64,000 nt of DNA from contig OY725497.1 in the NCBI GenBank assembly GCA_963281255.1, positions 4,208,968 to 4,272,967 on the forward strand, given 5' to 3'. This document shows positions 1 through 10,233 of this stretch, piece by piece. Below the pieces are notes generated by a model. The model did no database searches and was not told where the DNA came from. It saw nothing but the letters and a program-made list of their open reading frames with translations. The stretch comes from Aphrocallistes beatrix (taxonomy: Eukaryota; Porifera; Hexactinellida; Sceptrulophora; Aphrocallistidae). Position 1 is the first letter of the stretch. Each line of letters opens with the position of its first letter. The translations under genes were made by a program, and so were the position numbers.

Positions 1-87
1 ATGCGATACAGCTATGCACATTGTTCTAACATATATTATTTTTAATTAGCAAGATTTGTATTATAATCGTTATTTAAGCATACCCTG

Positions 88-1506
88 ATGGCGGAATTGC
101 CTGAGGATATTGACGTCCAAAACTCCATCCAGTTCAATGTGTCAGCACAATCACGGTATTTTGTTGATATACTACAAGAGAAAAATCTAATTCCTCCCTG
201 GAAGCCCCCCACTACAGCTGAGGTGGGCGAATGGGTCTCAGACTCAAGCGATAGCGAGGTTAGTGAAGTAGACAACGGTGAGGAGCTAATCGAGGTAGAT
301 TTAGCGCCTGGATTAGGCAGACACAGTCGCAAGGTTTTGCCTCAAGTCATCAACAGTTCTGGAATACAGAAGGTCCCACACCAAGAGCCCGTGCTTGTGC
401 TGACTGATGACAGAGCAGTGGCTACAAAGGCCTGCCTCTACGGTCTACTCACTTGCTACCGCTACTTGCAGAAGAGTAGCATCCGCTCCAAAATGGATTC
501 GATCGGTGTGAAAAAGAAAGTCGAGACAGGGAGCTACGTTGATCACACATCTGAGTACCTGTACCTGCTCTATAGTTTCTCAGACCAGAAGTCATTTAAG
601 GACATGTGCGAAAATTTGAAAGCGAACGCGTTTAAGTTTGCGAAAAGTAAATCTAAAAGAAGCGACAGAATTCCATTGTCACTCCAACCCGCTCGTCCTA
701 TTTTCTCCAAACTTAAAGGTTGCCTTGAATTCTACATCCCTCTCATCTCCTTCAAGAAGGTAGCGGAATATCTGGATCCTCTCTTCACCACCTTGGAGCA
801 GTCTGCTTTCTTTTTGAGTGCCAACTCTAGGTCAGAGAGCAACAAGGAGTTGCAGCCTTACGATCCAGCATTTGCTATAAAAGGCGAGGATGAACTCCCT
901 TCTTTTGCTATCTGCATACAATTCATTAACAAAACGATAAGAGCAGATACAAACTCACTTTTTAACAAGAGGGGTTGGAGCACATTCACACCGTTGCCAA
1001 GCAACGAATCTCTTACATGCTACGTAAACATGGCTTATGGCAAACAGCTGCCATTCATATTCTGTGAGCCAAATATTGATCCAGCTCTTCACTATGCCAC
1101 AAAGGGAATCAATTTTGCAATCTACATCTTTGTCCCAAAGGGAACCGAAGCTTTGGCTAAAATGACGTCATTCTACAATACACTACTCTCAGATACTGGG
1201 AAGGATTTGAAAAGGGGTAGAGTCATGTACCGTCTGTTAAATCTAAGTCATAGCGATAGGGAACTCATACTCATCGAGGTACCGCCGAGCATAACTATAT
1301 TTCGTCAGAATGCCCTTACATTGTATATCCACACCACCAGCATCCTCTCACTGATCTGTAATCTCCAGTGCGAAGTAAAGGGACACGGGAACAACTGCGT
1401 GTCAGTGGAAGACCCTCTGGGTAACACGGTGGTACTGAGGGATCTCAGTTCTGCGACTTATTTCAAAGATTTTAATCCCTCAGACCCTAATTCTGGAATG
1501 GCATAG
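88..1506 (+). CDS. FAM124-like protein, intronless
   Basis: A 472-residue open frame starting at ATG 88. The N-terminal 100 residues are acidic and look disordered. Residues about 210-460 resemble the FAM124 family, whose fold is related to glyoxalase/dioxygenase domains. The resemblance lies in alternating hydrophobic strands, the segment around YVNMAYGKQLPFIF, a strand-helix unit around INFAIYIFVPK, and a C-terminal VEDPLGNTVVL that matches the position of the family's DxDGNKILLQ ending. No molecular function is established for FAM124, although human members have been linked to nuclear signalling. The match is by pattern only, so the family call is moderate while the reading frame itself is secure. 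Confidence 0.6.
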   Translation: MAELPEDIDVQNSIQFNVSAQSRYFVDILQEKNLIPPWKPPTTAEVGEWVSDSSDSEVSEVDNGEELIEVDLAPGLGRHSRKVLPQVINSSGIQKVPHQEPVLVLTDDRAVATKACLYGLLTCYRYLQKSSIRSKMDSIGVKKKVETGSYVDHTSEYLYLLYSFSDQKSFKDMCENLKANAFKFAKSKSKRSDRIPLSLQPARPIFSKLKGCLEFYIPLISFKKVAEYLDPLFTTLEQSAFFLSANSRSESNKELQPYDPAFAIKGEDELPSFAICIQFINKTIRADTNSLFNKRGWSTFTPLPSNESLTCYVNMAYGKQLPFIFCEPNIDPALHYATKGINFAIYIFVPKGTEALAKMTSFYNTLLSDTGKDLKRGRVMYRLLNLSHSDRELILIEVPPSITIFRQNALTLYIHTTSILSLICNLQCEVKGHGNNCVSVEDPLGNTVVLRDLSSATYFKDFNPSDPNSGMA

Positions 1507-1579
1507 GATTGAAGCTTGTTTTTATCAATCAGTACTGTGTGTATTTCTTGTTCTATTCTAAGCTTTTATGCATGTGTGT

Positions 1580-1640
<61 letters not shown>

Positions 1641-1782
1641 TATATGATTTGATGTTTGCTATTTCTTTATATAATTCTGTTCTAGAATATAGACATTTTA
1701 TTGGTCGAGGTACGATGTGACAATTATTAGACAATATATGTTAAATATAATTTTAGTAAACACTATTAGAGAAACTTCGCGA
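1507..1782. repeat. Intergenic spacer with (TA)n microsatellite
   Basis: The spacer between the FAM124-like and macrodomain genes contains an uninterrupted TA dinucleotide run at about 1582-1638. No coding potential is visible. The run is a likely length polymorphism and an assembly weak point. Confidence 0.9.
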
Positions 1783-2577
1783 ATGGCTGAAGTTGAAGTG
1801 AAGAAAGAGACAGCGAGTGCCACGGAGCCTAAGCCTGGGGAAGTAGACCCTGAATTTGTGTTCGTCCTGCGAGACATCAACAAAGAGATGGTTAAGGCTT
1901 GGCAAGAAGTGTTCAGAGCGGATCGCTATAAAGGATACTTCGAAATAAGTCAGGGAGATATCTTCAAGAAGGCGCCTCGAGCTGACACCATTGTGTCCCC
2001 AGCAAACAGTTTCGGGTTCATGGATGGAGGTATCGACATGGCGTACAGCATGCACTTCGGATGGCAGATGCAGACCCGACTGCAGGAGGTGCTGAGGGGT
2101 AAGCATGACGGGGAGTGCCTTGTTGGGAAATGCGTGATCATCTCTGCCTACCCTCCAGACCAGGATCTGACCTCTCTCAAGGAGAGTATGGAGAAAAATA
2201 AAAATGAGGGTGAACCAATTAGGTATCTCATCTCCGCACCTACGATGCGTGTGCCAAGGGATGTGTCGGACACCTGTAACGCCTATATAGCTTTTAGGGG
2301 GGTGATACTAGCTGCTAGGAAGTTTAATCGCAAGCTGAAAGAAAACGGTGATAAGTTGGGTTTGGGACCAATCAAGCGAATTCTTTGCCCGGGCCTAGGC
2401 ACTGCTGTGGGGAGAATGCCGGCATATAGGTGTGCGTACCAGATGAGGGAGGCAGTTGATGCATTCGTACTCGGCCTATCGCCCAATGTTATAAGCCCGA
2501 ATGGACTCGAAGACGTTACCAAGCACCATCACGCATTGGTTTCAATATCTCCAGGAGGAGGAGAGGAAAATAAGTAG
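1783..2577 (+). CDS. Macrodomain (ADP-ribose-binding) protein
   Basis: 264 residues from ATG 1783. The frame is open further upstream but has no ATG that gives a better start. The core has the macrodomain signatures: a strand followed by VSPANSFGFMDGGID (adenosine/ribose loop) and a phosphate loop CPGLGTAVGRMP. The long connection between them and the TMRVPRDV segment resemble the stand-alone macrodomain group that includes yeast YMR087W-type and phage-tail-like proteins more than the MACROD or PARP macrodomains. The likely role is binding or hydrolysing ADP-ribose derivatives in the cytosol or nucleus. The C-terminal 20 residues are low complexity. No partner gene is adjacent. Confidence 0.85.
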   Translation: MAEVEVKKETASATEPKPGEVDPEFVFVLRDINKEMVKAWQEVFRADRYKGYFEISQGDIFKKAPRADTIVSPANSFGFMDGGIDMAYSMHFGWQMQTRLQEVLRGKHDGECLVGKCVIISAYPPDQDLTSLKESMEKNKNEGEPIRYLISAPTMRVPRDVSDTCNAYIAFRGVILAARKFNRKLKENGDKLGLGPIKRILCPGLGTAVGRMPAYRCAYQMREAVDAFVLGLSPNVISPNGLEDVTKHHHALVSISPGGGEENK

Positions 2578-2960
2578 GAGTGTAATTGAGTCGATTGATA
2601 ATAGAAATATTTCGTTTCATTTGCCAGATGTTTATTTATTCTCTGTTTCATAGATGAAAAGTCCGTATTATTTATGAATTCACTAAATAGAAAACAACGT
2701 AATGACATACCATATTAGCTCAGTTTTCTCAGAAACCAATACGAGGTTGCTTGACGCATGGACTCCCATTCTTCTGCGTACCTCCATACCTTTTGGCTAG
2801 TCCACATCATATGTAATAGTAAATCTATTCAATTCCAGTCAACGAAGCATGTGATATTAAATTCATGATTAATAAAACCATACGATACTTTTGTATGTAT
2901 TCGGTCAGTATACTTTAATTGTAAAAATAATAATTTAGGACATATTATTTTTCTTCAACA
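2578..2960. other. Intergenic spacer
   Basis: AT-rich sequence between the macrodomain and synaptophysin-family genes. It presumably holds the 3' UTR of one and the promoter and 5' UTR of the other. I see no repeat, RNA gene or conserved frame. Confidence 0.6.
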
Positions 2961-3686
2961 ATGCAACGCTGGAGAGAACCAATCGATCTAGGCGTAGTGG
3001 AGTTTTACTGGTTGGCTATTCTCCAACCCAAGGGCTTTCTCAAAATACTGGAATTTTTTATTGCAATACTCACCTTCTCGCTGACCGCAGGTTACGTAGC
3101 AACTGCCACTCAGGAATGTATAGTGACAAACAACGTCACTAACTTTGTCGTGTCTAGTTATCCTTTCTCGCAGTTCCAATTCACATCTCACAATGGCACT
3201 ACGGAACAGATAGACACCGGGATCGGGAACGGGGCGCAGTATTTTGTCGCCTGGGGGGTGTTCACTCTCTTCTACTGCATAGCAGCCGTGATCGTCTACA
3301 TGCTGCTGAGCGTGAAGTTCCTTGTGAACGGACTGGAGTCTCTGCCAGACTGGCTGGTGTTGATTGACCTAGTAGCCAGCATCTTCTGGATATTCATGTG
3401 GTTCATTGCCTTCCTTGTTTGGGCGGTGGAGTCTCATTTACTTAGGTCTGCCATTTTAAACGACTTCGGTATCGTCAACCTATGTCCCGCCAATTCGTCT
3501 CCGGGTGCTGACTACAAGACTTTCGCGCAAATCGACATCAGTCTCACATTCAGCTTCCTGCTCATGTTCGTGTGGATCTGCAACCTGTATTTCATTGTGA
3601 AGGACACCAAGTACTACATTGAATGGAGCAAGAGAAGAGCTGATAAGTACACTCCTCCACCCAGAGCAGCCGAAGAAACCTACTGA
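2961..3686 (+). CDS. Synaptophysin-family four-helix vesicle protein
   Basis: 241 residues, intronless. Four membrane segments lie at about residues 28-48, 90-115, 134-158 and 198-216, the MARVEL/physin arrangement. The family hallmark at the start of helix 1 (QPKGFLKILEF, compare EPLGFVKVLQW in synaptophysin) is clear. The first luminal loop carries NVT and NGT glycosylation sites and the second loop has a cysteine. The tail is short and lacks the tyrosine-rich repeats of vertebrate synaptophysin. Family members sit in small secretory and synaptic vesicles and bind VAMP. Synaptophysin-like (SYPL) or pantophysin is the alternative name; synaptogyrin is less likely because of the loop pattern. 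Confidence 0.8.
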   Translation: MQRWREPIDLGVVEFYWLAILQPKGFLKILEFFIAILTFSLTAGYVATATQECIVTNNVTNFVVSSYPFSQFQFTSHNGTTEQIDTGIGNGAQYFVAWGVFTLFYCIAAVIVYMLLSVKFLVNGLESLPDWLVLIDLVASIFWIFMWFIAFLVWAVESHLLRSAILNDFGIVNLCPANSSPGADYKTFAQIDISLTFSFLLMFVWICNLYFIVKDTKYYIEWSKRRADKYTPPPRAAEETY

Positions 3687-4380
3687 TCAGTCAAGCATAT
3701 AAGAATTTTTATGCTCCTATAAAAATATGATGTAGTGCAGTGGATAATGTTTATATGATAGTGTCTGTCTGAATTCCAGTTTGAATTCTATTACATATTT
3801 AAAAATAAGATAATTTTCTTTAGAAGTGACAATGTTAATATTCACGGGACAGATAAGCACCACTGATGTCATATTTAGTAAGGATACACACAAATTGAAA
3901 TTACCAACAGTCTCTTTCTCAAACTGTGGTACGTCGTGGAGGTATCTCATTTTACGTTAAAAATATATCAAAAGTTAAATATCTGTCATTGTGGTAGTAC
4001 GGAATTTTGGAAACCCTAATATTTGTTGAAGTGGTACGCGGTGTAAGAAGTTTGGAACACCACTGGTCTTACACTCTTGCAAAAAACTGAGTCAGATCAC
4101 TAAGGATGTTACAGTAACCAGCAAAAAGTTGTTTCGAGAGGGGGAAGGGGGGTTATGGCCCCCTTTGCCTCACCAGTTTAGAAACGCCACTGTCCTCTAA
4201 TCCCGGACAGTCTTTGGGAAGAAGTATCTTCTTCCAAATAAAAATTCCGAAAGAATTTTAGAAAGTAAACTACTTGTATAATTGTACGCACACAATGCAC
4301 TTAAGATTTTTGTCTCAAGATGTACAATGCACACGACTTAATTAATATTGAAATACGAGTTCGTGATATCAAACAGGAAC
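3687..4380. other. Intergenic spacer with possible hAT-like terminus
   Basis: 694 bp between the synaptophysin-family gene and TMEM231. The first half is AT-rich without features. Positions about 4140-4192 hold a G-run and C-run rich patch ending in CGCCACTG at 4185-4192, which resembles the 3' end of hAT-type elements (5' CAGTGGCG). No matching left end with an 8-bp target duplication was found, so any element is incomplete. Confidence 0.4.
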
Positions 4381-5298
4381 ATGCTAATCAGAGTCTTCTC
4401 GCGCGCCCTTACCACTGACCATTACGCTCCCGTCCTCTCGCGCGCAGCGCTCCTGAAGCTCTGCCTCGGCCTGCTGGTGCTGCTGCCGCCCTTCTTCATC
4501 GCTTACTCCACGAAAGGGTTCTGGCTGAGAGAGGAGTTCTTCCAAGAGCAGCCGGACGTGCAATTCACGCGGGAGATCATCGTCCTCCTGCACGGCTCTT
4601 CTCCCCACTCACTCCTCGCATGGAGCAGCATCCCCTCCTTCAACCGCCTCCTGGGGAACAGGGTGCGGATCCCTCTCTTCAAGTTTCACGAAGAGGACAC
4701 AGACCTTGACGGTATCAGGGACTATATTGACTTCTCCCTGGAGTTTCCTTTGCAGACTGGAGAGGACGTGACTCACGTCACCTGCCTCCTGCTGCATCAG
4801 TTCAAACTGAGTAGGCACGCCCTCCTCACCACTCAGGGACTCATCTACCTGGATTACTCCGCGTCGGGAGCGGGACACTCCGTGCACTTTGCAGGAGAGC
4901 TCAGAGTGAGACAGAGAAGTGCGCTTCCCTCGTTTGGCAAACTGAACACTTCTAACACTCCAATCATCAACTCATCCAGCCCATTCGCCACCGACTACGA
5001 CCTGAATACAATCATCACCAACTACTTCACGCGGAATTTTTCTACTTTCGTGGATAATTTACTTCCGGTTTGGCAGTACGGACAAGCTTCAGGGCAACCC
5101 TTCACTATTTCCGCCCGCATATACTACCCCCCTCAGATCCTGTTCTACCAACCGGACTTCTGGCAGGTGATAAAGTTCGCGTGGATACAGTACATCTCCA
5201 TTGTGATTATTTTCATCTTCATAGTCAACATCATCACTCGATTTGTTTACTCCAACTTTCTACTCCCGACGCTTGTAAAGCCAAACCCCAAAGCTTAA
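4381..5298 (+). CDS. TMEM231: TMEM231, ciliary transition-zone protein
   Basis: 305 residues from ATG 4381; the frame is open a little further upstream but only from TTG. Two membrane segments, at about residues 23-45 and 260-290, flank a large extracytoplasmic domain. Conserved TMEM231 blocks are visible: FWLREEFFQEQPDVQF, LAWSSIPSFNRL, EEDTDLDGIRDYIDF, INSSSPFATDYDLNTI and YQPDFWQVIKFAW. The protein belongs to the MKS/B9 complex that gates membrane protein entry at the base of cilia. Its complex partner TMEM216 lies in the same window at 38550-38978. The RTRAF start is only 144 bp downstream on the same strand. Confidence 0.95.
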   Translation: MLIRVFSRALTTDHYAPVLSRAALLKLCLGLLVLLPPFFIAYSTKGFWLREEFFQEQPDVQFTREIIVLLHGSSPHSLLAWSSIPSFNRLLGNRVRIPLFKFHEEDTDLDGIRDYIDFSLEFPLQTGEDVTHVTCLLLHQFKLSRHALLTTQGLIYLDYSASGAGHSVHFAGELRVRQRSALPSFGKLNTSNTPIINSSSPFATDYDLNTIITNYFTRNFSTFVDNLLPVWQYGQASGQPFTISARIYYPPQILFYQPDFWQVIKFAWIQYISIVIIFIFIVNIITRFVYSNFLLPTLVKPNPKA

Positions 5299-5442
5299 AA
5301 TAGCACCAATCAACTGTCTTTTAATTCTACATTGAGATGCATATCCTATGGTAATTATAACTTTGAGAAATTGCAAACTTTTAATCGATATATATTTCCC
5401 TTATTCAACCAATACTAATCACAAAGTTCAGAGCATTGAAAG

Positions 5443-6195
5443 ATGTTCACTAGACGTCTGCAGGCTCTTGGATACCCTTCCGCCGCCACATTCAAGACAG
5501 ACTTTGGCCCTGTCAAAGAGCTCGTGGTCTGGTTAGAAGACAACAAGCTAAGATTCCTGCCGACAGAGAGCAGGGGGTCTCTCAAGGCGAGTGATTTCAA
5601 AGAATTTAAGAGAGCTCTGAACTCCTACCTCAACAGCCTCGGCTGTCCCTACGGGATGAAGGACATCGAGCTGGTTCTCACCTGGCTGTTAGGCAAGGCT
5701 ATCCGTAGCGAGTATGCGGAAGTGCTCCAAGATTTCCCTCAGCTTCGCACCTCCAACGAGTTCCAGGGAGCCAGAGCTGCAGCTCGACAGGCGGAGAAGG
5801 AGAGGGAAACATCGATAGCCTACCGACTCCCTCTCCCCAGCGCAGACCTCCCAGACTTCAGACGCATGGTGGTCCAACTGTGCGACTCTCTGCACATCCC
5901 CACACACGACGACCCCCTTCTCAGGTTGCAGGCCGCAGCCCATCTGATCTGTGAGAGAGAGAAGATGGGCCAGGTCGCCTCAGACAGGTCCCGGAAGTCG
6001 ATCGGACTCACTCCGCTAGACCTCGGGTTCGACCTGGGAGGCGAGGCATTGGACCAGGCCGCCATGGGTCTGAGGTTGCTGCATCAGTCAGAGTTGAGGC
6101 GCCTCCAGACGAGAATCAATGAGATCATCGTGATCGCTCAGTCCGTCACTGCGGACCCCAAGACAGATGAGAGACTAGGCAGAGTAGGGAAGTAA
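5443..6195 (+). CDS. RTRAF: RTRAF (hCLE/C14orf166), tRNA-ligase complex subunit
   Basis: 250 residues, close to the human 244. The match runs end to end: start MFTRRLQALGYP, then VVWLEDNKLRF, IPTHDDPLLRLQAA, and the family ending NEIIVIAQSVTADPKTDERLGRVGK read in overlapping parts. RTRAF is an RNA-binding, RNA polymerase II-associated subunit of the metazoan RTCB tRNA-splicing ligase complex and shuttles between nucleus and cytoplasm. The gene is intronless. It sits 144 bp after TMEM231 and 161 bp before TRAPPC2, all on the same strand. AG-terminated tracts precede its ATG, compatible with, but not proof of, trans-splicing. Confidence 0.95.
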   Translation: MFTRRLQALGYPSAATFKTDFGPVKELVVWLEDNKLRFLPTESRGSLKASDFKEFKRALNSYLNSLGCPYGMKDIELVLTWLLGKAIRSEYAEVLQDFPQLRTSNEFQGARAAARQAEKERETSIAYRLPLPSADLPDFRRMVVQLCDSLHIPTHDDPLLRLQAAAHLICEREKMGQVASDRSRKSIGLTPLDLGFDLGGEALDQAAMGLRLLHQSELRRLQTRINEIIVIAQSVTADPKTDERLGRVGK

Positions 6196-6356
6196 CGGAA
6201 ACTCTTTTATAGCAAATTCTTTATTAGATAAATCTTGCGATGCTATCAGTAAATTAATTGCATTTGTATATAATGAATTTGCTAACGAGATCAAATAGCA
6301 GCTACTAGACCTATCACAGTATAGCAGGGAAACTGATATAACTCGAGTGCAGTAGA

Positions 6357-6794
6357 ATGTCTTACTACTTCGTCATGGTGGGACATGAGGACAATCCTAT
6401 ATTCGAGCTGGAGTACAGTCGGACGCACCACCTGGGGACGCTGGAAAAGCAAAATCCGCCGTCGAAGAAAGAAGACCAGCTTCACCTCCATCAGTTCACT
6501 GCACACGCATCTCTCGACATAATAGACGAGACCAAATGGACCTCGAACAATCTCAACTTCAAAGCACTTGACCGCTTCAATGAGTATATTATCTCAGCCT
6601 TCGTTACTCCCAGTCAGATCCGCTTCGTCATGCTGCACGTGGAGAGGAACGACGATGCTATCAAGAACTTCTTCCACGACGTGTTCGATCTCTATACCAA
6701 ACTCTCACTCAACCCCTTCTACGCCCCTGGGACTAAGATCAATTTTCAGAGTTTCTTGCAACGCGTGAACAGTCTTTGTAAGAAATATCTCTAA
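6357..6794 (+). CDS. TRAPPC2: TRAPPC2 (sedlin), TRAPP complex subunit
   Basis: 145 residues, intronless, compared with 140 in human. It shows the full longin-fold sedlin pattern: YYFVMVGHEDNPIFELE, HLHQFTAHASLDIIDE, DRFNEYIISAFVTPSQIRFVMLH and IKNFFHDVFDLYTKLSLNPFY. The insert after HHLGTLEKQ (residues 25-45) resembles that of other sedlins in length. TRAPPC2 is a core subunit of TRAPP tethering complexes acting in ER-to-Golgi transport and autophagy. The upstream sequence ends in an acceptor-like TGCAG four bases before the ATG. Confidence 0.95.
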   Translation: MSYYFVMVGHEDNPIFELEYSRTHHLGTLEKQNPPSKKEDQLHLHQFTAHASLDIIDETKWTSNNLNFKALDRFNEYIISAFVTPSQIRFVMLHVERNDDAIKNFFHDVFDLYTKLSLNPFYAPGTKINFQSFLQRVNSLCKKYL

Positions 6795-7046
6795 CTCACA
6801 CAGCGGATGTACGACCATCTGTATTTTAAGTTATATTCAAGTCTTTCTTTAATAAATATACATATTACACAATGGATTTAGATCAGACTTATCTCTATTT
6901 GTTGTTATCTGTCTTGTTCTGTGTACATTAAGCTATGTTCAGACTTCAGACGTAATTAGTAGGTTACAATATCTGAAATACGTACGTATATACTTTTAGA
7001 GTAGACTCCTTACCAATACAAAATCCAGTTAGATTATCATTTTATT

Positions 7047-9048
7047 ATGCACTGTGAGTGGATTACTAATGAGGGAATATGTGGTGTTGTATGCCTCTCG
7101 CTCTCTTCTCTCAACCAGCACTTGTCCGAACACTTGGACAGAATTCGGAATAATTTCCAATCGTCTACACACCACTCAAGTCTCAGGCAAGGGCGGAACA
7201 TACGAAAATACAACTGTCCCTGGGTAAAATGCCTGTACAGTGTCGATACGAAGAATTTCCAACAACTGAGCTTACATGTTTATTTTCACTGTTTTCACTT
7301 GAGTCTCCAAACTGCTGGCATTCAATGCATTAGACATAAAGGGTTGCCTCTCTGCCGCTTGCAAAATAACGATCTCAGTTTAGTTATTCCGAAAATCACA
7401 CAGCCGTACCGCTGTGCGTGGAAGAATGGAAAGTGTGAACAAGAGTGAGTTTGTTTCTAATTTTAGTACAAATTAATGGAGAGTATTCTGCCTAGAGAAT
7501 TGCTGTAGGTTCGTGTTCCCGGCAGACTACTACCTGCATGTATGGGAGCACGGCACGTGTGCAGTCAGTTCGCAGGGCAATGAACTCGAGTGCGAATGGA
7601 ACCAATGCAAATTCACTACAGCCAAGAGATCCACCCTGCACTCTCACCTCAGAATGCACACAAATGAGAAAACGGTTTGAACACTTATCATTATTATCAG
7701 ACGCATTTTTATCTGAGACTCGAACTTGCTCGAGTCACTCACTAAATACACTGGTATAATGGAGATTCAGATAAGACTTTTTAGCTACTAGTGAAGCAGG
7801 GAGGAAAGACTTGGGATGAGGATTGGTAGGGGTTTTTTGGATGAATCGTGTTATGGTTAATAGAAAATAATAGCCTTCGACAAATTATTGGGTGGGCCAT
7901 GTCCCTACCAACCCTACCGGAGCCTACGCCTATGTGAAGCCTAAATATGTGGCGCGGTTGTGTCTGGAATTACAGCCATTCTAATACGATTATGTATTTG
8001 GGATTATTGATTGGATTCACTTCAAATAAGTGTTTTAATCAGGCTTTGATCGGATTCCTAGGATTTAAGTTTACATGGCATTAGTTCTCAATTCAAATTC
8101 AAATGTACGAAATTCCGGGTTGCAAACGTTATTCTGGTATCCCAAAATTACCTTTCTGTGGCTGGTATTTTATTCGATCAATTTGTTACAGAAATTCCTT
8201 ACCTATTGTATTTATTGACAGTTGGCATGTCCAAGTTGTGGCAAGTTATTCTCCACCAATCCGTGCCTGGAAGACCATCTCCACAGACAGTCCCCCACCT
8301 CTTCTCTTCACGCGTGTGACATTTGTCGCAAACAATTCGCTACCGAGCGCATTCTGAAATCCCATCTCAACAAGCACATCAATAATAAGCAGTGCTCACT
8401 GTGTGGGTTCACGTTACTGGACAACTCACATCTACAGAGACACATGCTATTCAAACATAATGATGAGCGAACTCATGTCTGTCCAACCTGTAGCAAATCC
8501 TTCAAGGTGAATTCTAGCACTTAGTAGGGTGGACTAATTGATCTGATTCAGAATTATTTCTGATTTGTGTGTAGAGTAAAGATGTGCTTGAACGTCATGT
8601 TGCACTGCACAAGAGGGATTCTCAGAATGAGGCTCGCTCAGCGACTGATAAGACAGCAAAGAAGTATGTGTGTCACTTATGTGACAAAAGGTTTGCCCAT
8701 TGCTCTTATCTAGGCAGGCACCTCTCCAACTACCACAAGCTCAAGAGAAACCTGCTCCAGAAAAGCATGAGGAAATTCAAATTCGTGAAACAAAGGGATG
8801 GGTTCTACAAGTTAGCCGAACACTCCAACTTCCCTTCCACTTCCCTCGCGAAATCTCTCTCTTACAGGTGTCACATATGCCACTTGCGACTCCCAGAAGG
8901 CAAATTTCTGTCCCAGCACTTAACAGAAACCCACGGCTTCTCACTTCCCAAGGGTTACTCCCGATTCCGCTATCATAAGAACGCAGACGGCTTTCATGAA
9001 CTGGTCATGTTCAGGATAGAGTCCAAGACATTGCATTTAGACAATTAG
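7047..9048 (+). CDS. HINFP: HINFP-like histone H4 transcription factor, 4 exons
   Basis: Exons by GT/AG and phase are 7047-7444, 7509-7674, 8222-8506 and 8575-9048, giving about 440 residues. The protein is a chain of C2H2 fingers in the same order and spacing as human HINFP, including the atypical early fingers (HCEWITNEGICG, CPWVKCLYS, CAWKNGKCEQE). Then follow CPSCGKLF, CDICRKQFATERILKSHLNKH, CSLCGFTLLDNSHL and CHLCDKRF. The last finger is followed by the family-specific tail FRYHKNADGFHELVMFRIES. HINFP binds the histone H4 promoter and drives its S-phase transcription. One C-terminal linker (residues about 320-390) is longer than in vertebrates. Intron 2 (7675-8221) is the largest and shows no nested gene. 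Confidence 0.9.
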
Positions 9049-9435
9049 TTGCACGCATATCCGTCCTATTTCTGTCAATCCACCTTCTAACATTATGCTA
9101 GCGTTGTACTTGATATGGATGTATTCAGTTGTTTGGAAACAATGATATTTTAGCAGGGAAATATGGCAAAGCAAAGTATGCGTAATTTATTAAATTACGT
9201 ATTAAAAAGGTCATTTACCGCAAATAAAATTTCTTTTTGGTATATCTTGATCAAACCCCTTTCGGCTTTGTCTATTACAACAGTAGCAGTATACGAATTG
9301 AAAATTTAATTCTCAAGGCATACAATTGATCTTATAAGCGTCGAGAGCCGAGTCTAAGCTGTCCTACGCTGTATCTACCTGATGTTAATAGATTAGTTAA
9401 TACATTCAGATCAACGCATTCCAACTCTCCAAGTG
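9049..9435. other. Intergenic spacer
   Basis: Sequence between HINFP and CLPP with no recognisable feature. It is presumably the HINFP 3' UTR followed by the CLPP promoter. Confidence 0.6.
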
Positions 9436-10125
9436 ATGATCCAATCAAAGAATATCTGCCATCCCTTAATAAGGTGCTTATTCACATCCGCGGTAAGACA
9501 CAACTACTACATCCCTATGGTCCTGGAGCAGACGGGAAAGATAGAGAGAGCCTATGATATCTACAGCCGCCTGCTGAAAGACCGTGTTGTGTGTCTGACC
9601 GGGGGTGTGTCAGACCCCGTCTCTAGCGTCCTAGTAGCTCAACTGTTGTATTTACAGAGCGAGAGCCCCACCAAACCCATCAACATGTACATCAACAGTC
9701 CTGGAGGGAGCGTGACTGCAGGACTAGCGATTTACGACGCGATGCGGTACATCAGCACACCTGTCTACACCTGGTGCATCGGACAAGCGGCTAGCATGGG
9801 CGCCGTTATACTGAGCGCGGGAGAGAAGGGGCACAGACACTCGCTGCCTCACGCACGGATAATGGTGCATCAGCCGTCTGGACAGGCCGTGGGACAGGCG
9901 TCGGATATCAGACTACAGGCGGACGAGATCTTACGGCTGAGGCAGGAGTTGAATGAAATCCTCGCTAAACACACAGGACAGTCTCTAGAGAGTATAGAGC
10001 TGGCTGTGGAAAGAGATAAGTTCATGTCAGCAAAAGAAGCGAAGGAGTTCGGACTAATCGATGCGGTTACCGAATCCACCATTGTAGAAAATAAGCCAAT
10101 TAGTGTAGAGAATAAGCCAACGTAG
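9436..10125 (+). CDS. CLPP: Mitochondrial ClpP protease catalytic subunit
   Basis: 229 residues from ATG 9436, intronless. The first 25 residues are basic and lack acids, which fits a mitochondrial presequence. The mature part starts [23 protein letters not shown], read as the usual axial-loop and IPMV motif. The catalytic triad is visible: Ser in GQAASMGAV, His in IMVHQPSG and Asp in VERDKFMS. ClpP forms the barrel protease that works with ClpX in matrix protein quality control. The C-terminal tail has a short direct repeat of the pentapeptide ENKP. MRPL55 follows 108 bp downstream on the same strand. Confidence 0.96.
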   Translation: MIQSKNICHPLIRCLFTSAVRHNYYIPMVLEQTGKIERAYDIYSRLLKDRVVCLTGGVSDPVSSVLVAQLLYLQSESPTKPINMYINSPGGSVTAGLAIYDAMRYISTPVYTWCIGQAASMGAVILSAGEKGHRHSLPHARIMVHQPSGQAVGQASDIRLQADEILRLRQELNEILAKHTGQSLESIELAVERDKFMSAKEAKEFGLIDAVTESTIVENKPISVENKPT

Positions 10126-10233
10126 CGAGAACTAGTCTGAGTTTCTTAATAGAAAGATCCCTGTTTAGTTCAATTACTTTAATTAAATCGAAGTTATTAG
10201 GAGTATCTCTCTATTAGCTAATACTCACACGCA

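Noticed and set aside
1783..2577. Bacterial origin of the macrodomain, ClpP and MOCS1 genes
   Set aside because: All three are normal animal families, MOCS1 and ClpP carry mitochondrial-type leaders, and they sit between intron-containing animal genes.
3738..4192. Complete hAT element between CAGTGG at 3738 and CGCCACTG at 4185-4192
   Set aside because: The two ends differ after six bases and no 8-bp target duplication flanks them.
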